Assembly: GCF_002939865.1 (NCBI RefSeq)
Contig: NZ_MDEE01000021.1
Span: 19,511 to 83,510 of the forward strand
DNA from: Xanthomonas dyei
GTDB lineage: Bacteria > Pseudomonadota > Gammaproteobacteria > Xanthomonadales > Xanthomonadaceae
Reading direction: 5' to 3'
Length of the DNA stretch: 64,000 nt
Below the pieces are notes generated by a model. The model worked only from the letters and a program-made list of their open reading frames with translations. It searched no databases and was not told the origin of the DNA. Positions 1-8,611 of this stretch are shown in pieces. Positions within the stretch are counted from its first letter, which is position 1; each line of letters opens with the position of its first letter. The translations under genes and the position numbers were made by a program.

Positions 1-616
1 GGCCCAGCCGCGCCAGGTCGCTGGAGCGGCGGTAATAGACTTCTTCCCAGCCTTGCACGCGTTGGCGGTCGGCCTCGTTCATGGCATCCAGGATGTCTTC
101 GATGCTGAGCAGGTCGGGGTCTTCTTCCAGCCGTTCGAACACCGCGCCCAGGCCTTCGATGGCCTGCCGGGTTTGCGCTGCGCCCATGGCCGCCAGACCG
201 CGCACCGCGTCGCTGCGGGTCGCGGCATCCCACTGGTCGAAGTAGCGGGCGTAGCCGCTCTCAAGCATGTCCGCATCCAGCCGGGCGAGCGCGACCAGCT
301 CGCGTTCGCCCGGCGATAGCGCGTCCAGACGTCCGCGTAACGTTGCCAGTTTTGCCTGCGCGCGTGCGGTGCGACGGCGCCACAGCAGCTCGGGCATGTT
401 GAGCAGCCCTTCCGCTGTGGGCGGTGCGATCGCGGGCCAGTTCACGCCATGGCCGTCCTCGGTGATCTGCCAGTGCGCGCGCTGCGGCGGGGTCGCCTTG
501 AGCAACAAGCGATGCGCCTGGATCGGCTCGTCGATGCGGATGCCGTTGGCCAGGGTGAACAGCAGGCGGGTGTCGTCCAGCTCCAGGCGCCGGATGCGCA
601 GATGCGTCAGTTCCAT
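1..616 (-). CDS. DUF2442 / DMP19-like (DUF4375) protein, 3' end cut off
   Basis: The reading frame starts at an ATG on the minus strand (614-616) and runs off the left edge, giving 205 visible residues. Residues ~10-75 resemble DUF2442 (the 'DGHGVNWPAI..GLLNMPELL' pattern, with W and P typical of that fold). Residues ~115-205 look like the helical DMP19/DUF4375 domain ('YFDQWDAATRSDAVRGLAAMG'). The biochemical role of both families is unclear; DMP19-type domains have been proposed as DNA mimics, but nothing here shows that. Codon use is typical of the window. Domain naming is from recognition and is moderately secure; the C-terminus is not visible. Confidence 0.75.
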   Translation of the reverse strand, partial: MELTHLRIRRLELDDTRLLFTLANGIRIDEPIQAHRLLLKATPPQRAHWQITEDGHGVNWPAIAPPTAEGLLNMPELLWRRRTARAQAKLATLRGRLDALSPGERELVALARLDADMLESGYARYFDQWDAATRSDAVRGLAAMGAAQTRQAIEGLGAVFERLEEDPDLLSIEDILDAMNEADRQRVQGWEEVYYRRSSDLARLG

Positions 617-926
617 TGAGCGAAGGCGATGTGGGGAATCTCGACCATAGTCCGCGCTGGCAGTGGTGTCGAGTCGCTGCGCACTGCGTTGTCCCGCAGC
701 GCGAACGGCACGTGCGTCGCATCGCCTTGCCAGCGCGACGCCGCCGTCTGGCCAAGGCACAACAGGGCAGCGCAATGCAGCGAAGTACCACGGCGCGTGG
801 CTTTCAGCCTCGCATCTCACCGTGTCCGACACGCAGCGCAGGTCACACGAACGTACAGTCCTTCGTGGCGTTAATCGCGTTGCACCGCTGCATTGCACCG
901 CGGCGGGCAGCGCCAACGTGGCTGCT

Positions 927-1817
927 TTACACGTCGCCCTCGCGGCTCCAGCCTTCGCCACTGCCGCGCTGGATCACCGCATCGCTGCTCAGCACATCGC
1001 CGGCCGGCACCTGCGCCTGTTGCGCCAGTGCCGCGTAGATCGGCGTGAAGTCCGGGCTGGTCGCGTCCATCAACTGCGCAAAGCTGCCGATGACGAAATA
1101 GGTCTTCTGAAAACTGTCGATGCGGTAGCGCGTGCGCATGATGCGCTGCAGATCGAAGCCGATGCGGTTGGGTGCGGGCGAGTCCAGCGAATACAGCGAT
1201 TCGCCTTTCGACGACACGATGCCGGCGCCGTAGATGCGCAGACCTTGCGGCGTGGTGATCAGGCCGAATTCCACCGTATACCAATACAGCCGGGTGAGGT
1301 TCTGCAGCGCGTCCGGGCCGATGCCGTGCGCCTTGACCCCGCCACGGCCATAGGCCTGCATGAAGTCGGCAAACAACGGGTTCATCAGCAGCGGCACATG
1401 CCCGAACAGGTCATGGAACAGGTCCGGCTCGGCGATGTAATCGATCTGATCGGGGCGGCGGATCCACCAGGTCACCGGAAAACGCTTGTTGGCCAGGTGA
1501 TCGAAAAAATCCAGTTCCGGCAGCAGGCCTTCCACGCCCACCAACGTCCAGCCGGTGGCCGCCTGCAGCACCGCGTTGAGCGCGTCGAAGCGCGGGATCT
1601 GGCCGTCGTCCATGCCCATGGCGTCCTGCGCCTGCAGGAACTCATCGCAGGCGCGGCCCACAAGCAACGCACGCTGGCGGCGATACAGCGTGCCCCAGGT
1701 GGCATGGTCGTCGCTGCTATAGCCGTCCCACGGCTGGTCGACCACGGCCGTGGTGTAGACCGGCACATACCCCTTGTCGGTAAGCTGGTTTTCGACGCGG
1801 CGCGGGGCAGTGTTCAT
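927..1817 (-). CDS. phhA: Phenylalanine-4-hydroxylase
   Basis: Converts phenylalanine to tyrosine using tetrahydropterin, O2 and non-haem iron; cytoplasmic. The product has 296 residues, the usual length of the single-domain bacterial enzyme. The iron-binding facial triad is visible: His135 and His140 in 'DLFHDLFGHVPLL' and Glu183 in 'LYWYTVEFGLI'. I chose the ATG at 1815-1817 because the homologous core begins shortly after it and the open frame upstream has no family similarity. The gene is divergent from an Lrp/AsnC regulator with a 129-bp shared spacer carrying a palindrome (1882-1916). That arrangement suggests local control by the regulator, which is inference. Confidence 0.95.
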   Translation of the reverse strand: MNTAPRRVENQLTDKGYVPVYTTAVVDQPWDGYSSDDHATWGTLYRRQRALLVGRACDEFLQAQDAMGMDDGQIPRFDALNAVLQAATGWTLVGVEGLLPELDFFDHLANKRFPVTWWIRRPDQIDYIAEPDLFHDLFGHVPLLMNPLFADFMQAYGRGGVKAHGIGPDALQNLTRLYWYTVEFGLITTPQGLRIYGAGIVSSKGESLYSLDSPAPNRIGFDLQRIMRTRYRIDSFQKTYFVIGSFAQLMDATSPDFTPIYAALAQQAQVPAGDVLSSDAVIQRGSGEGWSREGDV

Positions 1818-1881
1818 GCGGCAGGACTTCCGTAGCGACCAAGGATTCACCTTAGCCGGATCGCTGCGCAACAGGATTGCG

Positions 1882-1916
1882 AATCTTGCGCAGTGCCGGC
1901 ACTTACGCGCAAGATT
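1882..1916. promoter_or_regulatory. Palindromic candidate operator between phhA and the Lrp-type gene
   Basis: Ten-base arms AATCTTGCGC (1882-1891) and GCGCAAGATT (1907-1916) flank a perfect 12-bp inner palindrome AGTGCCGGCACT (1892-1903). The site lies 65 bp upstream of phhA and 30 bp upstream of the Lrp/AsnC gene. Lrp/AsnC proteins bind imperfect dyads in such divergent spacers, so this is the natural operator candidate. Binding itself is inferred. Confidence 0.5.
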
Positions 1917-1946
1917 TGTGCGTCTTAATCTGATGCTGCGCAACAT

Positions 1947-2429
1947 ATGGACCAACCAATCGCCCTGGACCGCACCGATCTGCGGTTACTCGCCCTGTTG
2001 CAGACGCAGGGGCGCACCAGCAACGCCGAGCTCGCCGTGCAGGTGAATCTGTCCGCGTCGGCCTGCCTGCGGCGCACGCAACGGCTGGAGGCCGTCGGCA
2101 TCATCGCCGGCTACGGTGCGCGCCTGGATGCGCGCGCGCTGGGGCTGGGGCTGCAGGCTTTCGTGCGGGTGCAGCTGGAGCAGCACGGTCAGGCCGATAT
2201 CGCGCTGTTCGCCGACGGTGTGCGCGGTTGGGACGAAGTGGTGGCGTGCTGGGCGCTGACCGGCGACATGGATTATCTGTTGCAGGTGCAGGTGCGCGAT
2301 CTGGAGCATTTTTCGCGGTTTCTGCTGGATCGCTTGCTCAATGCTACCGGCGTGTCCGACGTCAATTCCAGTTTCGTCCTGCGCACGGTCAAGACGCCCG
2401 AAGGCCTGCCGCTGTCGCATCTGGCGTGA
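1947..2429 (+). CDS. Lrp/AsnC family transcriptional regulator
   Basis: A 160-residue protein, standard for the family. Residues ~8-60 form the winged HTH ('DLRLLALLQTQGRTSNAELAVQVNLSASACLRRTQRLEAVGII'). Residues ~70-150 form the effector-binding RAM/AsnC_trans_reg domain ('VRVQLEQHGQADIALF..WALTGDMDYLLQVQV'). Such proteins form dimers or octamers and respond to amino acids. Its divergent position next to phhA suggests that phenylalanine or tyrosine is the effector and that phhA is a target, as seen for Lrp-like regulators of aromatic catabolism; this link is inferred. The ATG at 1947 begins right at the family's conserved N-terminus. Confidence 0.9.
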   Translation: MDQPIALDRTDLRLLALLQTQGRTSNAELAVQVNLSASACLRRTQRLEAVGIIAGYGARLDARALGLGLQAFVRVQLEQHGQADIALFADGVRGWDEVVACWALTGDMDYLLQVQVRDLEHFSRFLLDRLLNATGVSDVNSSFVLRTVKTPEGLPLSHLA

Positions 2430-2782
2430 GGCGTCAGTCGCCTGGGCCGGCTGCGAAACGCGTTCTGCCGGCGGAATCGGGCGCACCCGGTCGCGCGTAC
2501 AGCCTGTTGCGATCAACTGATCTGGCTGACCTGCGAGGTCCGGCAGCGGGCGCCGTCGCGCGGATCGCGCCGGCAGTAGCAGACGCTCCCAGGTAGACCG
2601 CACTTGCTCGCCAAACGATAACGATTTACATTTACGTAACGTCTGGCCGGCTCCGGCCATGTCCTGTTCGTCGATCCGCCAGCCTTGCCAGGCCAGCCAG
2701 CTCGTCGCCCGAGCAGCACGCCGACGCCTGCCTGCTTCCTGTCGCCACGCCCTAGCGTGCGCCCACGATCGATGAGAGACCG
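2430..2782. other. Gene-free leader of the TonB receptor gene
   Basis: This 353-bp stretch between the Lrp-type gene and the TonB receptor holds no convincing gene. Its only clear signal is the AT-rich Fur-like box at 2617-2635, which stands out in otherwise GC-rich sequence. Confidence 0.6.
2617..2635 (+). promoter_or_regulatory. Fur-like box upstream of the siderophore receptor
   Basis: The 19-mer GATAACGATTTACATTTAC matches 13 of 19 positions of the classical Fur consensus (GATAATGATAATCATTATC), with the left half nearly perfect. It lies ~150 bp upstream of the receptor start, the only AT-rich patch in this leader. Iron repression through Fur is the expected control of such receptors; the match is by eye. 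Confidence 0.5.
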
Positions 2783-4984
2783 ATGCCTGCACTGACCCAC
2801 CCACTGACCACCCTGTCTGTCGCCCTGTTTTGCGCATTGACCTGGCCTGCCGCTGCGCGAGCAGCCGACCTGGCCGATGCCAAGACGCTCGACCAGGTCA
2901 CCGTCAACGGCACGGTGAGCCGCGCGCAGCCGGCCACCACCACGCGCCTGCCGCTGACCCTGCAGGAGACGCCGCAGTCGGTGAGCGTGATCGGATTGCA
3001 GCGCCTGGAGGACGAGTCGCTTTTCAGCATCGATGACGTGATGCGCAACGTCACCGGCGTCAACGTGTCGTTCTACGACACCCAGCGGCCGCTGTATTTT
3101 GCGCGCGGTTTCCAGATCACCGACTTCCAGGTCGATGGCTTGCCCACCTATAGCGGTGCGACCAATCAGGAATACGACACGGTGTTTTACGACCGCATCG
3201 AAGTGATCCGCGGCGCCAACGGCCTGCTGACCGGTGCGGGCATTCCCTCGGCCACGGTGAACCTGTTGCGCAAGCGCCCGGGCAAGACGTTCGACGCCTC
3301 GGTTGCCGCAAGCGCCGGCACCTGGGATTTCCGCCGCACCCAGGCCGACGTCAATGCACCGCTCACCGACGACGGCCGCTTCCGCAGCCGCGTGGTCGCG
3401 GCCTGGCAAGATCGCGACTACTACTACGACCGCTACCACGACAACAAGATGTCCGGCATGGCGGTGCTGGAAGGCGATCTGACCGACAGCACCACACTCA
3501 CCGTGGGCTACCAGCGCCAGGACAACAGCCCGGTCGGTTCGACCTGGGGCACGGTGCCGTTCTTTGCGGCCGATGGCAGCTTTGCCAATCTGTCGCGCTC
3601 GACCAACATGGCACCGGAATGGACACGCTGGCAGCGCGAAACCAGCACGGCATTCGCCAATCTGGAACAACGCTTCGGCGAGGACTGGTTGCTGCGCGTC
3701 AACACCGCGCACACCAAGGGCGATGTGCAAAGCATTCGCGTCTACGGCACCGGTTACCCGGCCGCCGATGGCAGTGGCGTGTTCCTGCGCACCGGCACCG
3801 GCGAAACCAGCGACACCCGCGATGGCGTGGATGTGTATCTGTCGGGCGGGTTCTCGCTGTTCGGCCGCCGGCACGACGTGGTGCTGGGTGGCAGCTGGCA
3901 GGATCTGCAATCGACCACCTACGGCATTACCCAGCAGTACCCCAGCGGCTGGGGATCGTGCATCAACGAAAGCGGTGGGTCCGAGCGCTGCTATCGGATT
4001 CCCGACATCCGCAACTGGGATGGCGATGCCCCCGAGGTGAGCTACAGCCGCACCGGCGCACGCCGTGAAGCGCGCACCACCCAGCGCGGCGTGTACGCCT
4101 CTACACGCCTGCGCCTGGCCGACCCGCTGTCGCTGATCGCTGGCGCGCGCTTGAGCACCTGGCAGACGCGCACCCAGGGCTTCAACGTCAGCGGCGGCTA
4201 CACCGGCACCACCGGCCGCTACAAGGTGAGCGATGAAGTCACCCCGTACGTGGGCCTGGTCTACGACATCGTGCCGGATGTGTCGGTGTACGCCAGCTAC
4301 ACCGAAATCTTCAATCCGCAGAACTACCGCGACAAGGACAACAACCTGCTCGCACCGGTGGAAGGCTCCAATCTGGAAGCCGGCGTCAAGGCGCAATTAC
4401 TCGGTGGCCGCGCCATGGCCACCGCCGCCGTGTTCGAAGCAAAGCAGGACAACTACGCGGTGCGCGACATGACCCAGCCCGAATCGTCGCTGCCCGATGG
4501 AACCTCGGCGTATATCGGCGTGAACGGTACCAAGAGTCGCGGTTGGGAGATGGATATCAACGGCGAGATGCTGCCGGGTTGGACGGTCAATGCCGGCTAC
4601 ACCCACGTCAAGGTCACGCGCGCACCCACCGATGCGATCTACGCCAACCTGCCGGAAGACTATCTGCAGCTGTCCACCCAGGTACGCCTGCCCGGCGCGT
4701 GGGATCGCCTGAGCATCGGTGGTGGCGTGAGTTGGCAAAGCGCGGTGCGCGGCTTCAACATCGCACGCCCCACCGGCGATGGCAGCGGCGCCACCACACC
4801 GGTCACCGTGGTGCAGAACCCGTATGCGTTGGTGCACTTCAACGCCAACTACCGCATCAGCGACCAGTGGACCGCCACGCTGGCGGTACGCAACGCGTTC
4901 GACAAGACCTACTGGGCCAACCTGGATTACCAGAACTACGGCGAACCACGCTTTGTCAGCGTGTCCCTGCGCTGGCGGTACTGA
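2783..4984 (+). CDS. TonB-dependent siderophore receptor
   Basis: Outer-membrane receptor that imports ferric siderophores using TonB energy. Of 733 residues, ~1-28 form a Sec signal peptide ending 'AARAAD'. A possible TonB box follows ('LDQVTVNG', 37-44). The plug begins with 'PLTLQETPQSVSVIG' (57-71), a hallmark of the TIGR01783 siderophore-receptor group. The rest is beta-barrel, ending in the aromatic 'VSLRWRY' recognised by the Bam machinery. The ATG at 2783 follows GAGAG at good spacing. The gene stands alone with a Fur-like box upstream. The cognate siderophore cannot be told from sequence; ferrichrome, coprogen and pyoverdine receptors share this layout. Confidence 0.9.
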   Translation: MPALTHPLTTLSVALFCALTWPAAARAADLADAKTLDQVTVNGTVSRAQPATTTRLPLTLQETPQSVSVIGLQRLEDESLFSIDDVMRNVTGVNVSFYDTQRPLYFARGFQITDFQVDGLPTYSGATNQEYDTVFYDRIEVIRGANGLLTGAGIPSATVNLLRKRPGKTFDASVAASAGTWDFRRTQADVNAPLTDDGRFRSRVVAAWQDRDYYYDRYHDNKMSGMAVLEGDLTDSTTLTVGYQRQDNSPVGSTWGTVPFFAADGSFANLSRSTNMAPEWTRWQRETSTAFANLEQRFGEDWLLRVNTAHTKGDVQSIRVYGTGYPAADGSGVFLRTGTGETSDTRDGVDVYLSGGFSLFGRRHDVVLGGSWQDLQSTTYGITQQYPSGWGSCINESGGSERCYRIPDIRNWDGDAPEVSYSRTGARREARTTQRGVYASTRLRLADPLSLIAGARLSTWQTRTQGFNVSGGYTGTTGRYKVSDEVTPYVGLVYDIVPDVSVYASYTEIFNPQNYRDKDNNLLAPVEGSNLEAGVKAQLLGGRAMATAAVFEAKQDNYAVRDMTQPESSLPDGTSAYIGVNGTKSRGWEMDINGEMLPGWTVNAGYTHVKVTRAPTDAIYANLPEDYLQLSTQVRLPGAWDRLSIGGGVSWQSAVRGFNIARPTGDGSGATTPVTVVQNPYALVHFNANYRISDQWTATLAVRNAFDKTYWANLDYQNYGEPRFVSVSLRWRY

Positions 4985-5088
4985 GGAAACAGCGATGCCG
5001 GCCGATCACCTCGCAGTGCATGCGCCACGATGGTCGGCCCGGCATCGCAACCAAGGTCCTACGGCAGCATCCAACGTATCTGCCGTTG

Positions 5089-5122
5089 CGTAGGAGCGGA
5101 CCTGGCCGCGACGCCGTCCCGA
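5089..5122 (+). repeat. REP-like repeat, single copy
   Basis: CGTAGGAGCGGACCTGGCCG followed by CGACGCCGTCCCGAC. The same sequence, with one changed last base, recurs at 5301-5333 in the same orientation. The core also forms the arms of the inverted pairs at 13472-13542 and 35714-35788. It belongs to a dispersed Xanthomonas-type palindromic family. Confidence 0.75.
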
Positions 5123-5300
5123 CACAGCATCGGTACTTCCGCAGCAGGCATCGAGCAACGCAAAAGAGTTCATTCGCCTGGATCAACGCCTCGCACGCCA
5201 CAGCGTGCGATGTGCGAACGGCAGACAGATAACCTCGTAACCCATGCGAGCGGAAAACGCGCATAAGGCGGTAAATCAAGCGAGCGAGATGCCGCATTTC

Positions 5301-5333
5301 GTAGGAGCGGACCTGGCCGCGACGCCGTCCCGA
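5301..5333 (+). repeat. REP-like repeat, single copy
   Basis: Second direct copy of the GTAGGAGCGGACCTGGCCGC element, ~210 bp from the first. No inverted partner is visible nearby, so these two are singlets rather than a paired hairpin. Confidence 0.75.
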
Positions 5334-5595
5334 TAGCGCCGATGCGCAAAAAACGTTTTACACAACAACAGAAGAACCCGCTCATCCGCGCCCAAGTGAG
5401 CACATGCAACTCTCCATTGCACACACCCCGCCACATGCAGGCGCTCGGTTTCTTGCTTGACCTTGCGGACCGCGGCTTACCGTGAGCAGTAGAACCGCAG
5501 CACCTGCCTGCCACATGCAAGCCCCGCAATCACCCTGCACCTCCAATCCAACAAAGCGTCGTGCGCAACGCAGATCGCGCCGCACCACAACCGCT

Positions 5596-6633
5596 TTACG
5601 GTGCCACGCATTCCTCGTCCTTGCCGCGCAGTTTTTGCCAGCGCGACCGTTGTTCCAGGCAGCGCTGATAGGCCTGCTGCTTTGCCGACGCGGCCTGGTC
5701 GGCGGCGTTACGCGTGGCACTGCTGCGCGCGGCCTGCAGCTGCGCGATCTTGGCGCGGATCTGCGGCATCACGGCCATCGCCGCGCGTTCGCCTTCCAGG
5801 ATGGCGACACTGCGCTGATTGAAATCGGCCGAGCCGATATCGTTGACCTTGGGGCGCACCACCACATCTGCACGCTTTAGCTCGGCTTCGCCAAGACGCT
5901 GCCCCATGATCGAGATCGACTGGTTCACCGTGCCCAGCAGATCGCCCGGATTCTTGCCGCTGGCCTTGCTGGAAATATCCACCGCCACCACGAATTCGGC
6001 GCCGAGCTGACGCGCCGCATCCACTGGCACCGGGCTGACCACGCCGCCGTCCACGAAATGGTACTTGCCGATGGTTACCGGCTCGAACACGCCGGGAATG
6101 CTGCTGGACGCGCGCACCGCCTGGCCGGCGTTACCGCGCACGAACACGGTGCGCTCGCCGTCTTCCAGGCGCGTGGCCACCACCGCAAACGGCTTGCGCA
6201 ACTTCTCGATGGGCTTGCCGCCGAGCTGCTCGTTGACGTAGTCCTGCAGCTTCTGGCCCTGCACCAGGCCACCGGAAAACAGCCGCACATCGCGGATGCT
6301 GGTCTGGTCGAGCGCTACCGCTTTTTCCTGCATTTCGAACGCGTCCATGCCGCTGGCATACAGCGCGCCGACCACGCTGCCGGCGCTGGTACCGGACACC
6401 ACCACAGGCGCAAACCCGTTGGCTTCGAGCATCTTGATCACGCCGATATGCGCAAAGCCTTTGACTGCGCCGCCGCCAAGCGCGATGCCGATCTTCACCG
6501 GTTTGGCCGCAGCGGCCGAAGGCGCCTGCACCACCGGCGCCGGCGTTGCCGGGCGCGGCTCGCCACCGCAGGCCGAGAGCAGACCGAGCATGGACAACAG
6601 GGTAAGCGAGCGGGGGCGGCGGAGCGCGGTCAT
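5596..6633 (-). CDS. Patatin-like phospholipase lipoprotein
   Basis: Predicted acyl hydrolase of the patatin/RssA group, anchored as a lipoprotein. The 345-residue protein has a signal peptide with lipobox 'LLSAC' (Cys22). All three patatin signatures are present: the oxyanion loop 'GGGAVKG' (53-59), the nucleophile elbow 'GTSAG' (Ser83) and 'DGG' with catalytic Asp195. The ~100-residue C-terminal tail is Ala/Gln-rich and helical. The start is the only ATG that gives a proper lipoprotein signal. The gene is monocistronic. The natural substrate is unknown; the family hydrolyses phospholipids or acyl esters. Confidence 0.88.
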   Translation of the reverse strand: MTALRRPRSLTLLSMLGLLSACGGEPRPATPAPVVQAPSAAAAKPVKIGIALGGGAVKGFAHIGVIKMLEANGFAPVVVSGTSAGSVVGALYASGMDAFEMQEKAVALDQTSIRDVRLFSGGLVQGQKLQDYVNEQLGGKPIEKLRKPFAVVATRLEDGERTVFVRGNAGQAVRASSSIPGVFEPVTIGKYHFVDGGVVSPVPVDAARQLGAEFVVAVDISSKASGKNPGDLLGTVNQSISIMGQRLGEAELKRADVVVRPKVNDIGSADFNQRSVAILEGERAAMAVMPQIRAKIAQLQAARSSATRNAADQAASAKQQAYQRCLEQRSRWQKLRGKDEECVAP

Positions 6634-7194
6634 GGGGAAAACGTCGATGGGAAAGGCGAGGGAGAATACACGCGTGCCGTCACGGTCGCTGCTGTGCTGC
6701 GGGGTGGTCGATGGTGGAGGTGATCGAGAACTTGCACAGGCTGTTGGTGGTGCAAGCCTCTGCTGCACTTTCTATTGGCGGGAAAACGCTGGCGCGCAGC
6801 GCCGGATGAGGGTGCGCGAAACCTGGTGTCCTGCCATTGCAGGTGTGGCTTCGCGTCGTCCCCTCACCCCCCCTTCTCCCGCACGATGGAGAGGGGCTAG
6901 TGCGCGTGCGATGGCGACGTTCCTACGCCGGAGTGCGACATCCCGATTCCCCGGAGCAACGTCCCGACTTGCGCGCGACGTCCCTTTCTCCCGCGTGCGG
7001 GGGAAGGGACACGTAGGGCGGATGGGGGGAATCGCCGGCAGTCGATCAAGACAGGCGTGCTCCCGAAGCGCGCCGGACCTGGACCTACCGCAGTGGGGCG
7101 TCTCCGGCATGTATGCGGCGCTCCACACCAGCCACCACACTGGCCTGGCCGCAAAAAAGCCGCGAACATCGACACGGCCTCGCCGCGCCAACCA
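6634..7194. other. Gene-free region with 'CTTCTCCCGC' repeat
   Basis: About 560 bp separate the patatin gene from the AIM24 gene. At 6863-7030 the sequence carries pieces such as CCCTCACCCCCCCTTCTCCC, GAGAGGGGCTAG and a CTTTCTCCCGC..GCGGGGGAAGG hairpin. These resemble the longer array at 45640-45880. Open frames across it have repeat-like composition and no family similarity. Confidence 0.6.
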
Positions 7195-8214
7195 TCAAAA
7201 CCGGTTATCGCCATCCAGCAGCCGTCCCAGGCCGCCGAGCACCGAGCCTTCGCCGCGTTGCTGGCCGCCGGCTTGCGGGGCGGCCTGCAGCATGCGCCCG
7301 GCCATGCGCGAGAACGGCAGCGATTGCAGCCACACCTTGCCGGGGCCGGTGAGGGTGGCCAGGAACACGCCTTCGCCGCCGAAGAACATGCTCTTCAATC
7401 CGGCCACGCGACGCACGTCCATGTCCACGCCGGCGTGATAGGCGACCACGCAGCCGGTGTCCACGTCGATGCGCTCGCCGGGGCCGAGGTCGCGTTCGAC
7501 CACGGTGCCGCCGGCGTGCACGAACACCCAGCCGTCGCCTTCGAGTTTCTGCATGATGAAGCCCTCGCCGCCGAACAAGCCGGTGAGGATTTTCTTCTGG
7601 AAGGCGATGCCCAACGACACGCCGCGCGCGCCGGCCAGGAAGCTGTCTTTCTGGCAGATCAGGCGCCCGCCGTGCTCGGACAGGCGCAGCGCCAGCACCG
7701 TGCCGGGGTAGGGCGCGGCGAAGGCCACCTTGGCCTTGCCGCTGCCGGTATGGGTGAACACGGTAGTGAACATGCTTTCGCCGGTGACCACGCGTTTGCC
7801 GGCGGAAAGCAATTTGCCCATCAGCCCGCCGCTGCTGCCGCCCTGACCATCATGCGAGCCGTCGCCGAACACGGTGTCCATCTGTACCGCCGCATCCTTG
7901 TACATCAGCGCGCCGGCTTCGGCGATGGCGCTCTCGCCCGGGTCCAGTTCCACTTCGACAAACTGCATGTCGTTGCCGACGATGCGGTAGTCGATCTCAT
8001 CGGCGCGCCCGGCGCTGGCGATGCTGCCAAGCGGTGGCGGTGCGCTGCCAGCGCCCTGCAGGTCGACCAGCTGACGGGCCGGCGTCCAGCCATCGAGTCC
8101 ATCGCGCCAGGCCAGCGCATCGGGTTGGCGCTGGGCATACGCGCGGGCGCTGGCATCGTCGAGCGGGCCGATACGGTCGGCCTGTCCGGGAATATGGAAA
8201 TACCACTGGGCCAT
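7195..8214 (-). CDS. GYF_2-AIM24 (TIGR00266) family protein
   Basis: A 339-residue soluble protein. Residues ~1-50 form a GYF_2-type module ('WYFHIPGQADRIGPLDDASARAYA..WRDGLDGWTPARQL'). Residues ~75-300 form the AIM24 beta-sandwich ('VELDPGESAIAEAGALMYKD', 'GEGFIMQKLEGDGWVFVHAGG', 'VDTGCVVAYHAGVDMDV'). AIM24 is named after a mitochondrial protein; the bacterial members have no settled function. A Gly/Ser-rich loop (residues ~120-133) and a Gln/Gly-rich tail are low complexity. The ATG at 8212-8214 starts exactly at the GYF motif. Monocistronic. Confidence 0.85.
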   Translation of the reverse strand: MAQWYFHIPGQADRIGPLDDASARAYAQRQPDALAWRDGLDGWTPARQLVDLQGAGSAPPPLGSIASAGRADEIDYRIVGNDMQFVEVELDPGESAIAEAGALMYKDAAVQMDTVFGDGSHDGQGGSSGGLMGKLLSAGKRVVTGESMFTTVFTHTGSGKAKVAFAAPYPGTVLALRLSEHGGRLICQKDSFLAGARGVSLGIAFQKKILTGLFGGEGFIMQKLEGDGWVFVHAGGTVVERDLGPGERIDVDTGCVVAYHAGVDMDVRRVAGLKSMFFGGEGVFLATLTGPGKVWLQSLPFSRMAGRMLQAAPQAGGQQRGEGSVLGGLGRLLDGDNRF

Positions 8215-8464
8215 CGGGACGACTCCTGTCGGTGTGTGCGGCGAGTCTAGCCGCAGCAACGGCCACCGCGTCCCGTGTCCAAGGTCATGCCGTGCAAGGC
8301 GGTCAGGCGGGGTTGCGGCCGCTAGACACCCCACGCGTGCCATCGGGCCGGCATGCTGCCGAGGCGGTCGTGGTCAGGCGGTTGCGCTGAAGTAGGCCGC
8401 AGTAGCGAGCGCTTGCATCCGGAAACGGCGTCACGTTGACTGCAGCATTGGCGCCGCCGGCTTA

Positions 8465-8611
8465 GAGCAGCTCCCAAAACGACTGTGCTCACTTACCGCC
8501 AAGCGGGCGCGGCCGGTGCTCGGTGCGGCATGGTCCACGCGTCCACTCCGGTGCTGAGTGTGCCGCCCGCACCTACCCGGCGACAGCTCGCCACGTTGTG
8601 TCAGCCGCGCT
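8465..8611 (+). repeat. ~147-bp MITE-like repeat, copy A
   Basis: Copy of a dispersed element also found at 30208-30350, 33015-33154, 49754-49900 and 56462-56602. It starts GAGCAGCTCCCAAAACGACT and ends TCAGCCGCGCT, imperfect inverted versions of each other. Its right end coincides with the stop codon of the ABC ATPase gene (8611-8613). Confidence 0.7.

Larger units (their letters stand above)
4985..5595. other. Gene-free region with two single REP-like repeats
   Basis: No convincing gene lies between the TonB receptor and the patatin gene, which converge here. The stretch holds two direct copies of the REP-like sequence (5089-5122 and 5301-5333). The rest has no pattern I recognise. Confidence 0.6.

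Noticed and set aside
2513..4396. A 627-residue open frame on the minus strand opposite the TonB receptor gene
   Set aside because: It is a high-GC antisense shadow with His/Arg/Gly-rich composition, no family similarity, and it covers a certain gene on the other strand.
6772..7191. A 139-residue minus-strand frame in the gap before the AIM24 gene
   Set aside because: It is made largely of repeat sequence (CTTCTCCCGC family) and has the Arg/Pro-rich composition of translated repeats.
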